Shown: one piece after another, positions 35,246 to 45,398 of the stretch
How positions within the stretch are numbered: position 1 is the stretch's first letter
Layout: each line of letters begins with the position of its first letter
NCBI GenBank assembly: GCA_965230345.1
Contig: CBDDKR010000002.1
Span: 2,728,001 to 2,792,000, forward strand
DNA from: JADKBO01 sp965230345
GTDB lineage: Bacteria > Bacteroidota > Bacteroidia > Chitinophagales > Saprospiraceae
DNA: 64,000 nucleotides
Direction: 5' to 3'
Notes under the pieces: model-generated
What the model was told of the DNA's origin: nothing
The model's input: the letters and a program-made list of their open reading frames with translations, nothing else
Databases searched by the model: none
Program-made: the position numbers and the translations under genes

Positions 35246-35800
35246 ATGAATAAGGATATAAAACAAGGGAATGTAATTGCTGCCGAACCTTTTATGACAG
35301 GTGGACCATTCAAAAAATCAGTAGTATTTATTTGTGAACACTCCAGAGATGAAGGATCTTTAGGATTTATTGTCAACCGAGGAACGAATATGACAATAAG
35401 TGAATTATTATCTGATCTAGAAGGTTGTGATAATGCTGTGTTTTATGGTGGCCCAGTGGCAAACGATACGATACATTATCTACATAGAGTTGGTGATTTA
35501 TTGCCAAATAGCAAAGAGGTGATTCCAGGTGTATTTTGGGGAGGAGATTTCGATCGATTAAAAGTTTTACTATCAAATGGGGTAATAAACCCTTTTGATA
35601 TTAAGTTTTTTATTGGATATTCTGGATGGTCTCCAGGACAAATATATGATGAGCTTAATGAAGGATCGTGGATCGTAGCAGAATCAGATATCAATTATGT
35701 GTTTAACTCGAAACCTAGCACGTGGGCAGATGTAATAGAGACAAAAGGCGAGAGTTTTAAGGTGATGGCAGAAATGTCGGATAAAATAAGTATGAATTAA
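35246..35800 (+). CDS. YqgE/AlgH family protein
   Basis: A 184-aa protein of the UPF0301 (YqgE/AlgH) family. Conserved stretches include AAEPFMTGGPFKKSVVFICEH, SLGFIVNRG, VFYGGPVAND and FFIGYSGWSPGQ. The family has no firm biochemical function; AlgH in Pseudomonas was first linked to alginate control. The stop is followed after one base by the start of the ABC-F gene, so they are translationally close. Confidence 0.92.
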   Translation: MNKDIKQGNVIAAEPFMTGGPFKKSVVFICEHSRDEGSLGFIVNRGTNMTISELLSDLEGCDNAVFYGGPVANDTIHYLHRVGDLLPNSKEVIPGVFWGGDFDRLKVLLSNGVINPFDIKFFIGYSGWSPGQIYDELNEGSWIVAESDINYVFNSKPSTWADVIETKGESFKVMAEMSDKISMN

Positions 35801-35801
35801 T

Positions 35802-37703
35802 ATGTTTTATGTCAGTGGAGTAAATCTGAATTTTGGAGATAGGCAACTGTTGAAGAATGTTGAATTCATGTTGACCAAGAAGGAGAGATGTGGATTGATT
35901 GGAAAGAATGGTGCAGGAAAGTCTACGTTATTCAAAATAATATCCAAACAAATCAGTCCTGATGAAGGGAAGATTGAATATCCTAATGGGTTTACAGTAG
36001 GTTTACTTAAACAAGATCTTGATTTTAATCTTGAAAGAACTGTTATTGATGAAACAAAGTTGGCGTTTCAAGAAGTGGTATCCCTACAGGAGAAATTAGA
36101 TAAGCTGACATCTGAATTAGAAATTCGAACAGATTATGAATCTGCTTCATATATGAAGTTGGTAGAAGATTTGACTGAAATAAACAATAGACTTGATTTA
36201 CTTGGTGCAGAACAAATTGATGCTCAATGTGAAAGAGTTCTAAAGGGGCTTGGATTTGAAAATAGCGATTTCAATAGAACTATTGGAACGTTTAGTGGAG
36301 GCTGGCAAATGAGGGTTGAATTGGCCAAGTTATTATTGACTAATCCTGATTTATTGATGTTGGATGAGCCGACCAACCACTTGGATATTGAATCCATCAT
36401 TTGGTTGGAGGAGTATTTGAAATCGTATCAGGGTATTGTCTTGATAATTTCTCACGATATTCAATTCTTGAATAATGTATGTAACAGAATTATAGAGCTG
36501 GAATTAGGAAAGGCCAATTCTTATGTAGGAAATTATTCTAAATATAAGATACTAAAGGCTCAGCAAAGGGAAATTTTGATAGCAGCTTATGCCAATCAAC
36601 AAAAGGAAATTGCTGAAAAAGAGAGGACGATAAGTCGATTTATGGCTAAAGCTACGAAAACTTCGATGGCTCAATCTATGCAAAAACAACTGGATAAGAT
36701 TGAACGTATCGAAATTCCTGTTGAAGACAATAAGAGTTTTAACATTAGTTTTGGTGAAGCTCAACGGTCGGGTAGGATCGTCTTAGATATAAAAGGGGTT
36801 AAAAAGTCGTTTGATGAAAAACTCGTGTTGAATGGAATAAATATTCATGTAGAGCGGGGAGATAAGATTGCATTTGTAGGACAGAATGGACAAGGGAAAT
36901 CGACACTTGCAAAAATTATAGTAAAACAACTGGCGACATCTGAGGGACATGTAGATTATGGGACCAATGTATTCCTTTCTTATTACGCACAGAATCAGTC
37001 TGAACTGTTGGATACTTCACTTACGGTGATGGAATTAATGGAAGAGGTTTCTCCAGCTGAGATGAGACCTAAGATTAGGACAATCTTAGGGACATTTTTA
37101 TTCAGTGGCGAAGATGTAGATAAAAAAATAAGTGTATTGTCCGGAGGCGAACGAGCTCGTTTAGCAATGGCAGCCATGATATTAAGACCTGCAAACCTGA
37201 TAATAATGGATGAGCCTACAAATCATTTAGACATCCAATCTAAAGAAGTATTAAAAAAAGCTTTGCTTCAGTATGACGGGACTTTAATTGTAGTCTCTCA
37301 CGATAGGGACTTTCTAGAAGGCTTGAGTAGTAAGGTGTATGAATTTGCCAACCATAACATTAAAGAATATCTAGGTGATATCAATTATTTCTTGGATAAG
37401 AAGAAGATGTCTGATATGCGGGCGTTGGAACTTCAAAAAGATACGACCAAGACGGAGGTTCGTATTCCCGAAAAAACACTGGACCAAAACACTGAAAGAC
37501 AACTTAAAAAGAGGCTTAAAAGTGTTGAGAAAACCATTTCAAGATTGGAACAGAAAATGGAAGAAATTGAAGGTATAATGGCAGATCCTGCCTTTTATCA
37601 ATCTCCTGATTTTGATGCGAAAAATTCCGAATACTTAGACAGTAAGAAAAAGTACGAAGAAGTCATGAAAGAATGGGAAGAAATTGTTGATCAACTAGGG
37701 TAG
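35802..37703 (+). CDS. ABC-F family ATPase
   Basis: A 633-aa soluble protein with two ATP-binding cassettes and no membrane helices. Walker A motifs are GKNGAGKS (34-41) and GQNGQGKS (in the second half), with signature motifs FSGGWQMR and LSGGERAR and Walker B motifs LLMLDEPTNHLD and LIIMDEPTNHLD. Members act on the ribosome as translation factors or antibiotic protection proteins. Uup/YheS-like features include the C-terminal coiled coil (about 560-633). It abuts yqgE and ends directly against the convergent dihydroorotase gene, with no base between the stops. Confidence 0.93.
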   Translation: MFYVSGVNLNFGDRQLLKNVEFMLTKKERCGLIGKNGAGKSTLFKIISKQISPDEGKIEYPNGFTVGLLKQDLDFNLERTVIDETKLAFQEVVSLQEKLDKLTSELEIRTDYESASYMKLVEDLTEINNRLDLLGAEQIDAQCERVLKGLGFENSDFNRTIGTFSGGWQMRVELAKLLLTNPDLLMLDEPTNHLDIESIIWLEEYLKSYQGIVLIISHDIQFLNNVCNRIIELELGKANSYVGNYSKYKILKAQQREILIAAYANQQKEIAEKERTISRFMAKATKTSMAQSMQKQLDKIERIEIPVEDNKSFNISFGEAQRSGRIVLDIKGVKKSFDEKLVLNGINIHVERGDKIAFVGQNGQGKSTLAKIIVKQLATSEGHVDYGTNVFLSYYAQNQSELLDTSLTVMELMEEVSPAEMRPKIRTILGTFLFSGEDVDKKISVLSGGERARLAMAAMILRPANLIIMDEPTNHLDIQSKEVLKKALLQYDGTLIVVSHDRDFLEGLSSKVYEFANHNIKEYLGDINYFLDKKKMSDMRALELQKDTTKTEVRIPEKTLDQNTERQLKKRLKSVEKTISRLEQKMEEIEGIMADPAFYQSPDFDAKNSEYLDSKKKYEEVMKEWEEIVDQLG

Positions 37704-39041
37704 TTACTTCCTATTGAAGGTAATTCTTTTTCCAACCCCTTGATTTCTAAATTCTCCTTGGTTATAGACCAATTGACCATTGATTAAAGTGTAGTTTACC
37801 TTACCTTTAAATCTCTTTTCTTCCAATGGTGACCATCCACATTTATAGTGAATGTTTGCTTTATGAACTACCCAGGGCTGTGTAGGGTGAATAATCGCAA
37901 TATCTGCGAACATTCCTTCTTCTAGATATCCTCTATTTTCTATTTGAAAACACTCTGCAGGAGCATGGCACATTTTTTCAACTATTTTCTCCATGCTTAT
38001 CTTGTTTTTCCAGAACAAATCTAGCATTATATTAAGACTGTGTTGAACCAATGGTAGACCAGATGGAGCACTGGTATATGGATTTTTCTTTTCCTCCATT
38101 GTATGAGGTGCGTGATCCGTTGCAATAATATCAATCGTGTCGTCTAATACGGCATTCAAAATAGCATCTCTATGCTGACTCTCTTTGATTGCAGGATTGC
38201 ACTTGATCAAGTTTCCTTTTTGAGCATAATCATTGGCAGAAAAGTAGAGATGATGAACACATGCTTCAGAAGTTATTCTTTTTTGACCTAAAGGAATTTC
38301 ATTTGTAAACAATGCCAATTCATCTTTGGTAGAAATATGCAGAATATGTAGCCTTGTGTTGTGTTTTTTCGCAAGATCTACAGCATACGACGAAGATTTT
38401 AAACAACCTTCAACATTTCGAATTTGTGGATGATGATGGGCTGTTAAACTGCTTCCATATTTGTTAGTAAACAGTTCAAGATTATCTTTGATGGTTTGCT
38501 CATCTTCGCAATGCGTAGCGATAAGCATATCAACATTACTGAAAATGTTCTCTAAGACCTTTTCATTGTCGACCAACATGTTTCCAGTACTGCTTCCCAT
38601 AAATACCTTAACACCACAAACGTTAGAAGCATTTGTTTTCAAAACTTCTTCTAAATTGTCATTTGAAGCCCCCATGAAGAAGGAGTAATTCGTCCAAGCA
38701 CGTTCGTTGGCAATATCGTATTTAGCTTGTAATAGTTCTTGAGTTAAGGTTGCTGGTTTGACATTTGGCATTTCCATGAAGGTAGTCACACCACCACTTA
38801 CAGCTGCTTTTGATTCTGATTCAATATCTGCCTTATAAGTCAATCCAGGTTCTCTAAAGTGGACTTGATCGTCAATAATCCCTGGAATAACCCACATAGA
38901 ATCGGCATCTATTATTTCTGCATTGGGATGAGAAATATCTTTCTCAATTTTCTCAATTTTTTCGTCCTTAATTAGAATATCTGCTTGAAAAGACTTTCCT
39001 CTGTTGAATAATAGACCATTTTTTATTAGAGTATATCCCAT
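37704..39041 (-). CDS. pyrC: Dihydroorotase
   Basis: A 445-aa amidohydrolase of pyrimidine synthesis converting carbamoyl aspartate to dihydroorotate. The metal-binding start is IIDDQVHFREPG, where the usual D-x-H-x-H is seen as D-Q-V-H-F-R (D-x-H-[CV]-H-xR is commoner, here DDQVHFRE). Further motifs: GGVTTFMEMPN, THCEDE, HILHISTKDE and DIIATDHAPHTMEEK. Class I-like length. It is convergent with the ABC-F gene. Confidence 0.92.
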   Translation of the reverse strand: MGYTLIKNGLLFNRGKSFQADILIKDEKIEKIEKDISHPNAEIIDADSMWVIPGIIDDQVHFREPGLTYKADIESESKAAVSGGVTTFMEMPNVKPATLTQELLQAKYDIANERAWTNYSFFMGASNDNLEEVLKTNASNVCGVKVFMGSSTGNMLVDNEKVLENIFSNVDMLIATHCEDEQTIKDNLELFTNKYGSSLTAHHHPQIRNVEGCLKSSSYAVDLAKKHNTRLHILHISTKDELALFTNEIPLGQKRITSEACVHHLYFSANDYAQKGNLIKCNPAIKESQHRDAILNAVLDDTIDIIATDHAPHTMEEKKNPYTSAPSGLPLVQHSLNIMLDLFWKNKISMEKIVEKMCHAPAECFQIENRGYLEEGMFADIAIIHPTQPWVVHKANIHYKCGWSPLEEKRFKGKVNYTLINGQLVYNQGEFRNQGVGKRITFNRK

Positions 39042-39202
39042 GCTGTACTTTATTGAAGTGTATTTCTACAAAATCAAATGAAATCCTGACTTTGCTTATC
39101 TTATCATGTAATAATGTATGGTAAAGATAGGAATAGTTTTAGTATTCCAAATATTATTTTGATGTCATGTGCGTCGTTTATAGAATACCACAACATTAGC
39201 AT

Positions 39203-42200
39203 TTAGGGGACATAGAATTTTTCTGACATAGAAGTGGATTTTCCAACTATTCGTACGACATATACACCCGTTAAATAATGTGCGAGATCTTTATAAGTAG
39301 TATGATTGAAGTTCCATTGGTCTACAAGGCGTCCACTCATGTCGTAGATGTGGGCTGCAAGCATTTCATCTGAAGTAGGAGTAAGTAACAATGTTCGATC
39401 CATTACTTGAACATCTACCATAGAAGAATTTTCCAATATTTCTGAATTATCATTCCTATAATTAACCTCATAAACCTCTTCATTAATATATATTTCTGAG
39501 GGCCAAATCTGTTGTGTAGAAGGAATAATATCTTTTCCGTTAATCTCAAAGAGTATTTCTCCTTCAGATATTTCTACATGGTAAGGAAGATAGCAAATGA
39601 TTTTTACTACATCATTCTGATAACTATATTCCACATGATCTTTTATACTAGTATGGAATGTTAAATTGTGCAACTCTGAAGCATCAATACTAAGTTGAAA
39701 TCCATCTAAAACCCAGTCCTCTGTGGCAATGATTTCAGTGTGACTGTCACTTTTGTGAATTATATCTAAAAGGGTAGTAGACCTATTTTCAGAACTTATG
39801 CCATTAGAAAATTTAGAGTAGCTTCCATTAACATCTCCAGTTTTTATACCAATAAAATTGGCTTGGTTATCATTGGTGATATCACTAAGACTTATTTCAT
39901 TGGTAATACTCCAAGGTCTTTGCGGATCCTCAATTTCATAGCTGGCATCATAAAACTGCCAATTAGGAACATTATTTGGAAATTGGTTTTCTAAGCCAAG
40001 AATAACTTTTCTAATTGCAACTAAATCACTAACGGATAGTTTGTTCGATCCGTTGGCATCACCAGCTAGGTATTGGTATGGTGAGTTTAGTTCTTGTATC
40101 TTAAGAATGTGTCTTTGAAGGATGATTAGGTCAAATGTAGACACTCCTTCAATAGCCTCTTCTTCTTTAAGAGATGATATTGTGTAATTCAAATTACTAG
40201 GTAAGTCACTAAATGTGAATTGACCAACGGAATTAGTTAGTTTTGATTGATCGTATGTGATGATATCCGATGTAAGGTTAACTTCAACAGATTTTACTGA
40301 TTTCCCATTCCACGTAGTAACTATTCCTTCGATGGTTTTAAATGTCGTTTCATCTTCGCATACATCATTGTTATCTTGAAGAAGTAATTCTACTGCACAG
40401 AAATCATAATTGTCGTTTTGGTCGAATACATATAGTTTTAATGGAATTACTTGAGATATGCCATCTGAAATGTCTTCGCAAGTTAGAAGCATTGTACTAT
40501 CTGCCTTGTTTTCACTGAAAGAAAACTTTAATTCTTCAGATGATGTACAATTGTCAAAACTATTAAGATCAAAGCCTTCTGCAGCAATTGTTAGTTCTTT
40601 AGAGCTAGGCATGATTACCGTAGTTATACTTGAAGCACAATATGGAGTAGGATTTTTACAATCTCTTGCTTCCAAGTCATATTCACAAGAAGATTCGTTA
40701 CCACATTGATCAAATACCCTGACAGTTATATGATAGTTCCCAGGACCTATGTTTGCCTTTATGGAATCACTTGTTCCTTGAAATTCAATAATACCATCAT
40801 GATTTTGATCTATACTCCAATTCCAACTTAATTTGTCTGTTGGAGTACAGTCGTCAATAGCATTTAAATGAATCAAGTACAGTTCTTCACCGCAATCGGG
40901 GGAGAATTGACAAAATACAGTATCTGAACAAGCTGTCGTAATCTCAGGAGCAACAGTATTATTAAGTTTTATGATTTGAACATATTGATACAAACCATCA
41001 CCTGTATTACTATCAAAAGAACACCAGTCAATGACTGACCAATATCTAAGTATTTTGACACATGCTTCATTGGTATTTATAAAAAACTGATCTTCATATG
41101 TAGATTCTACGTTAGCACAAAATTCGTTGTCGAATAGAGGCTTTTTGGTTAAAGCAATATCTACAATAGAAGAAGTGTCACATCCATCAAGTTCAACATC
41201 TGAAGGCCACGTTATATTTGTCTGATCAAAAGGGTGCAGATTTACCACATGGATTGTTTGTTGGCAGCTTGTTTCGTTACCAAAATAATCCGAAGCTGTG
41301 AATACCCGAGTAATAAGCCCAACATTACATTCTAGATTAGCTGTATATGAAGAATCCAAAACTACACCACAATTATCTGTTGCTAAACCGTTACTTCCAG
41401 CTACACCCATATTATACTCATCTTCAAGATAAATAATATCAATAGAATCTGGATGAAGAGAAATTGTACCGAAATCACTAATGTCAAAATTATAATCACA
41501 GCTTATCGTTAAATTAGATGGACAAGAAAGTGTTGGTGCTTCCTTATCTTCTATAGTTACTTGGCTCATACATGTATTGTTGTTACCATATATGTCCGTT
41601 ACACGTAATGCAACCATAATTGGAGCCTGAGTTTCCAGACAGCAAAAGTCTACATGGGGCCCAAATTCATTGATCGTTCCTCCACAAGAATCCTCCATTT
41701 TGGCAACCTCAAAATAGTCTATGGCACAATTATCAACACTATTGTCGTCGATAGACTCCGCAAATAGTCGTGCAAAACCATTATTTGTAATAGAAACCTT
41801 AGTAAACTGATCACAAATAGGAAAAGGAGCCTTATCGTCATATACTTCGATGTATAGTGAGTTGGTATCTTTATTTGCACATTCATCTATTAAAATGTAA
41901 GAACCGATGTACGTCCCTACAGGTAAAGAGTCTATATAGAAGGAATCATTTAGAAGTTTTACATGGTCGGAATAACTAATTCCGAAAGTATCGTGAAGGA
42001 CGAAGAAAGTGTCCACCTCTGAACAATCGATTATGTTTGTTACAGATGGCAACTTGGTCAAATCAGAAAAACAATTATAGGCATTGCTTCCAATTTTTAA
42101 ACTATCGATAATTGTGAATTGAGGAGCTTTAACATCATCAATCTTTATTACTTGATTGAATTCTGTTGTTTCGTTGCTGCACCAATCTATGACAAGCCAT

Positions 42201-43348
42201 TTTCGTAATAATTTATATGATCCTCCACATAATTCGAATGGTAAATCAGTATAAGTACTTTCTACTTTTTTACAACCATCGATAAGAGGGCTTCCTGTAT
42301 AATCGGGATGAGGGTATCCATTGGCTAACTTAGGCCAATTTTCATCACAATGAAGAGAAGGCTTTTCGACATCATTGTAATGAGGAGGGAAGATGACATC
42401 ATCTAAGCCCAAGGTTCTAATACTTATCACCTGAGTGCAGCTATTCGTGTTATTGGATTCATCACTTGTACTCCAAGTCCTAATGATTCTTCCCTGGAGT
42501 CCATTTAGACAATTCATATCTTGATAAATATCAGTATATGTGATCTCTGCTGGTCCGCAGGCATCTAGGTTGTAGGCCAAGTAGTTTTGGTCATTTATAT
42601 GCTCCAAAGTAACCAAATCATTGATAGGAAAACTTAAGGAGTCTGGAGTTGTCGATTCTGTACAATCTATAGTGTGATTTGCACACTGCAAAATAGGAGG
42701 GTTTTTATCTTGAGCTAGTATTGTGCCAGAACAAGTGCTATTTCCACAAGAATGACCTACAGTAAAAGTGATGTATTCATCTAAATGATCAACATTTATA
42801 ATGTTATCTGGAATGGTATTTCCATTTTGATCGATCAGTTCAATAATATAATGAGAAAATGGTGGTGTAGGATTAGTTAATAACATCTCCGCTGTAATGT
42901 ATTCCTCACAATTGTTATTTAGAGAAACATTAAGTTGATTATGGCATGCCAGTGGAGGACTAGTAGAAAGCGTAATTCTTACGGTATCATTGACTTGGAT
43001 GCCAGGGCCATTCCCATCTGGATCCAAACTAGATAGAATAAGGTCTACATATCCTTGAACAATATCATTTGGTCCAGGATAGTAGGTCTGTCCAATCGAG
43101 AATAGAACATTGTTACCAGCTCCCGGATTAAAGAATCCATCACCTAAGGTAAACCAATATCCATCGTTGACCAATCCTGAAATATAGGCATTTAACTCAT
43201 TAAGATCAAGAGAAGAGCTTTGGCATATGCTTGTATCAGCTCCAGCATATACTTCAATATCCTGTCCCTTGACCATAAGACTGAAGAGTGAAATGGTCGA
43301 AACAAGAAAAAGCTTGTAAAGTGTTGATATATTATGTTTTACACTCAA
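39203..43348 (-). CDS. Large secreted HYR-like/dockerin-like T9SS protein
   Basis: A 1381-aa exported protein. A signal peptide (about 8-28) is followed by some 1000 residues of Cys-rich modules with recurring phrases such as RKWLVIDWCSN, RYWSVIDWCSF and ASDYFGN, and the DxxxPxxxC beginnings typical of HYR-like immunoglobulin folds in Saprospiraceae. A carboxypeptidase-regulatory-like segment (IEGIVTTWNGKSVKSVEVNL) leads into a dockerin-like pair of calcium loops (STFDLIILQRHILKI, then GDANGSNKLSVSDLVAIRK from 1096) and GDVNG at 1171. The end is a T9SS sorting domain (about 1310-1381). It probably has a structural or adhesive role. No enzyme domain was seen. Confidence 0.88.
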   Translation of the reverse strand: MSVKHNISTLYKLFLVSTISLFSLMVKGQDIEVYAGADTSICQSSSLDLNELNAYISGLVNDGYWFTLGDGFFNPGAGNNVLFSIGQTYYPGPNDIVQGYVDLILSSLDPDGNGPGIQVNDTVRITLSTSPPLACHNQLNVSLNNNCEEYITAEMLLTNPTPPFSHYIIELIDQNGNTIPDNIINVDHLDEYITFTVGHSCGNSTCSGTILAQDKNPPILQCANHTIDCTESTTPDSLSFPINDLVTLEHINDQNYLAYNLDACGPAEITYTDIYQDMNCLNGLQGRIIRTWSTSDESNNTNSCTQVISIRTLGLDDVIFPPHYNDVEKPSLHCDENWPKLANGYPHPDYTGSPLIDGCKKVESTYTDLPFELCGGSYKLLRKWLVIDWCSNETTEFNQVIKIDDVKAPQFTIIDSLKIGSNAYNCFSDLTKLPSVTNIIDCSEVDTFFVLHDTFGISYSDHVKLLNDSFYIDSLPVGTYIGSYILIDECANKDTNSLYIEVYDDKAPFPICDQFTKVSITNNGFARLFAESIDDNSVDNCAIDYFEVAKMEDSCGGTINEFGPHVDFCCLETQAPIMVALRVTDIYGNNNTCMSQVTIEDKEAPTLSCPSNLTISCDYNFDISDFGTISLHPDSIDIIYLEDEYNMGVAGSNGLATDNCGVVLDSSYTANLECNVGLITRVFTASDYFGNETSCQQTIHVVNLHPFDQTNITWPSDVELDGCDTSSIVDIALTKKPLFDNEFCANVESTYEDQFFINTNEACVKILRYWSVIDWCSFDSNTGDGLYQYVQIIKLNNTVAPEITTACSDTVFCQFSPDCGEELYLIHLNAIDDCTPTDKLSWNWSIDQNHDGIIEFQGTSDSIKANIGPGNYHITVRVFDQCGNESSCEYDLEARDCKNPTPYCASSITTVIMPSSKELTIAAEGFDLNSFDNCTSSEELKFSFSENKADSTMLLTCEDISDGISQVIPLKLYVFDQNDNYDFCAVELLLQDNNDVCEDETTFKTIEGIVTTWNGKSVKSVEVNLTSDIITYDQSKLTNSVGQFTFSDLPSNLNYTISSLKEEEAIEGVSTFDLIILQRHILKIQELNSPYQYLAGDANGSNKLSVSDLVAIRKVILGLENQFPNNVPNWQFYDASYEIEDPQRPWSITNEISLSDITNDNQANFIGIKTGDVNGSYSKFSNGISSENRSTTLLDIIHKSDSHTEIIATEDWVLDGFQLSIDASELHNLTFHTSIKDHVEYSYQNDVVKIICYLPYHVEISEGEILFEINGKDIIPSTQQIWPSEIYINEEVYEVNYRNDNSEILENSSMVDVQVMDRTLLLTPTSDEMLAAHIYDMSGRLVDQWNFNHTTYKDLAHYLTGVYVVRIVGKSTSMSEKFYVP

Positions 43349-43497
43349 ATATTACTGATTATTAGTAAAAACTCTATATATTATAGATATGTTTAATACA
43401 ATAATCGTACCATTTCCATTAGGCAATATTTGTTGAGTACTAATGAATAATCAAAAACGTCAACATTGAGATTTTCAGCATCTAATGGGAAAATGAA

Positions 43498-44382
43498 ATG
43501 CTGAGAGAAGGAGTATTTATATTGAGTTGCTTGTTGATTTTTGGATGTCAGGACACCATTTCAGAATCGAATATTGGATTAGGAAAACAATATACCCCTG
43601 ACGATGCTTTGATTTATGATGAAGAATTGGAGTTAGAACCTCCCCGTATAGCTATACCTCCACCACCTCCTATGGTTGAGGAGGTCTCAGAAGAAGGGTA
43701 TGCCTATGGAAAGGGGAGCAAAATTGTCAAAAGTGGGAGAATGAAATTCAAAGTTCATGAACTGGATTCTGTTAAGGGAAGAGTTGATTCAATTCTGAAA
43801 ATCTACCATGGATACTATGAAAATGAGCAATTCAATACAAATGGAAATAGCAATTCATTCGTACTTAAAATAAGGATTCCTAATGTATATTTTGATTCAA
43901 TAATACTCTTATTCGAAAATGGAATAGGGAAACTAGAATCAAAATATTTAAGGACTATAGATGTAACGGAGGAATTTGTTGATTTAAACATAAGACTTGA
44001 TAATAAACTTGCATATTTAAATCAGTATAAACAAATATTACAAAAGGCTAAATCCGTAAAAGATATATTAGAAATCCAAGAAAAAATTAGAAGAATAGAG
44101 GAGGAAATTGATAGTAATAATGGGCGATTAAAGTATCTCAACGATAAGGTGAAATACTCAACATTAGACCTTGAAATATCCAATAGAGTTAGTAGTAAAG
44201 TAGCAAGTAAACCAAGTTTTGCTAGTAGAATTACTAGTGCTTTTTACAATGGCTTTCAAGGCTTTTTTAATATTATAATCAAATTGGTAGGTGTATGGCC
44301 ATTTGTATTATTCATGATCTTATTATTCTTGGTTAGAAGGCCTCTGGTGCGAAGAGTAAGAGGTGAAACCCAAAACAAATAG
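43498..44382 (+). CDS. DUF4349 domain lipoprotein
   Basis: A 294-aa protein. The signal peptide ends in the lipobox LIFGC (Cys17). The DUF4349 domain (about 65-275) includes SKIVKSGRMKFKVHELDSV, SFVLKIRIPN and a long coiled coil (about 150-210, ILEIQEKIRRIEEEIDSN), then one C-terminal membrane helix near 255-280. A proline-rich patch precedes it. Function of the family is unknown. It has its own ATG start with no overlap with the minus-strand gene to its left. Confidence 0.85.
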   Translation: MLREGVFILSCLLIFGCQDTISESNIGLGKQYTPDDALIYDEELELEPPRIAIPPPPPMVEEVSEEGYAYGKGSKIVKSGRMKFKVHELDSVKGRVDSILKIYHGYYENEQFNTNGNSNSFVLKIRIPNVYFDSIILLFENGIGKLESKYLRTIDVTEEFVDLNIRLDNKLAYLNQYKQILQKAKSVKDILEIQEKIRRIEEEIDSNNGRLKYLNDKVKYSTLDLEISNRVSSKVASKPSFASRITSAFYNGFQGFFNIIIKLVGVWPFVLFMILLFLVRRPLVRRVRGETQNK

Positions 44383-44405
44383 GTGAGTAGATTGTCTTTC
44401 TACAA

Positions 44406-45398
44406 CTATTTCAACCAACCTTTCTCCCTATACCATTGAGTTGTTTCTGAAATACCTTGCTCCAAGGAGTATTTAGGAGAATATTGGAGAGAAGAATTAT
44501 TTTCTGTATCGCATTTCCAACTTCTTGCTTTTATTTCATTGTACTTATCTCGGTTGAGGGGAGGGTAGGAGTTGGTAAGATTTCCAACCCATTCAGAAAC
44601 TACCGCAATAAATTTAATAACGGCTAAAGGAAGGGAAATTCTAAATGTTCTTTTTTTAAGAGTAGTTCGAATTAATTGGTTTAGGTGTTTGTTGGTATAA
44701 GTTTGACCATCGGTTATAAAATAAGCTGCATTATCTTTCCCTTTTGTCAAGGCATTGGTAATATAGACAACTAAATCCTTGACATAGATAAAAGTCAATT
44801 CTTGGTTTGTGACTTTCACAGATGTTTCTATTCCACTATTTATCATTTCCCAGATGGTAAATAAGTCTTTTTCCTTGGGGCCGAAGACCGCAGTTGGTCT
44901 AATAATTACAAATGGTTGCTCTTTTTGAGTAAAAAGAATTTCTTCACCTTTTAACTTACTTTTTCCATACATTGTTACAGGATGAGGCTTAGTATCATTT
45001 GTAACGACTCCCTGAGTTGTGAAATCTGCAGGACCAAATGCAGCTAAACTGCTTATATGTACTAACCTATAAATGGTTCTTTTAGATTTTTTTATTCCAT
45101 TTAAGAGATGAGTAACATAATCTGCATTTACCTTATTTAGTATTTGCTGAGATTTAGATCTGGTTAAACCCGCATTATTGATGATAAAATCAATTTGATA
45201 TTGATCTATAACCTCAGCAATGGCATCAGGATTTTCAAAATCTAAAACGATAGAATCGACTCCAATATTATCGAGATGACTTGTGTCACTTGATGGTCTA
45301 ACTGCTGCATAAACGCGGTAGTTTTGAGCTAAAACTTGTTCGACTAAAAATCCACCAATAAAGCCTGTAGCTCCCGTAATTAATACTCTTTTACTCAA
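44406..45398 (-). CDS. NAD(P)-dependent epimerase/dehydratase, CerR-like ceramide reductase candidate
   Basis: A 330-aa extended short-chain dehydrogenase. The nucleotide motif is TGATGFIGG (8-16) and the catalytic pair is Tyr144-Lys148 in MYGKSKLKGE. It is the third gene of the operon after the acyltransferase-like gene, overlapping it by 4 bases. In bacteria with the ceramide pathway, an epimerase-like reductase (CerR) reduces 3-keto-ceramide or 3-ketosphinganine; this protein occupies the same place. Hydride chemistry on another ketone cannot be excluded. Confidence 0.8.
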   Translation of the reverse strand: MSKRVLITGATGFIGGFLVEQVLAQNYRVYAAVRPSSDTSHLDNIGVDSIVLDFENPDAIAEVIDQYQIDFIINNAGLTRSKSQQILNKVNADYVTHLLNGIKKSKRTIYRLVHISSLAAFGPADFTTQGVVTNDTKPHPVTMYGKSKLKGEEILFTQKEQPFVIIRPTAVFGPKEKDLFTIWEMINSGIETSVKVTNQELTFIYVKDLVVYITNALTKGKDNAAYFITDGQTYTNKHLNQLIRTTLKKRTFRISLPLAVIKFIAVVSEWVGNLTNSYPPLNRDKYNEIKARSWKCDTENNSSLQYSPKYSLEQGISETTQWYREKGWLK

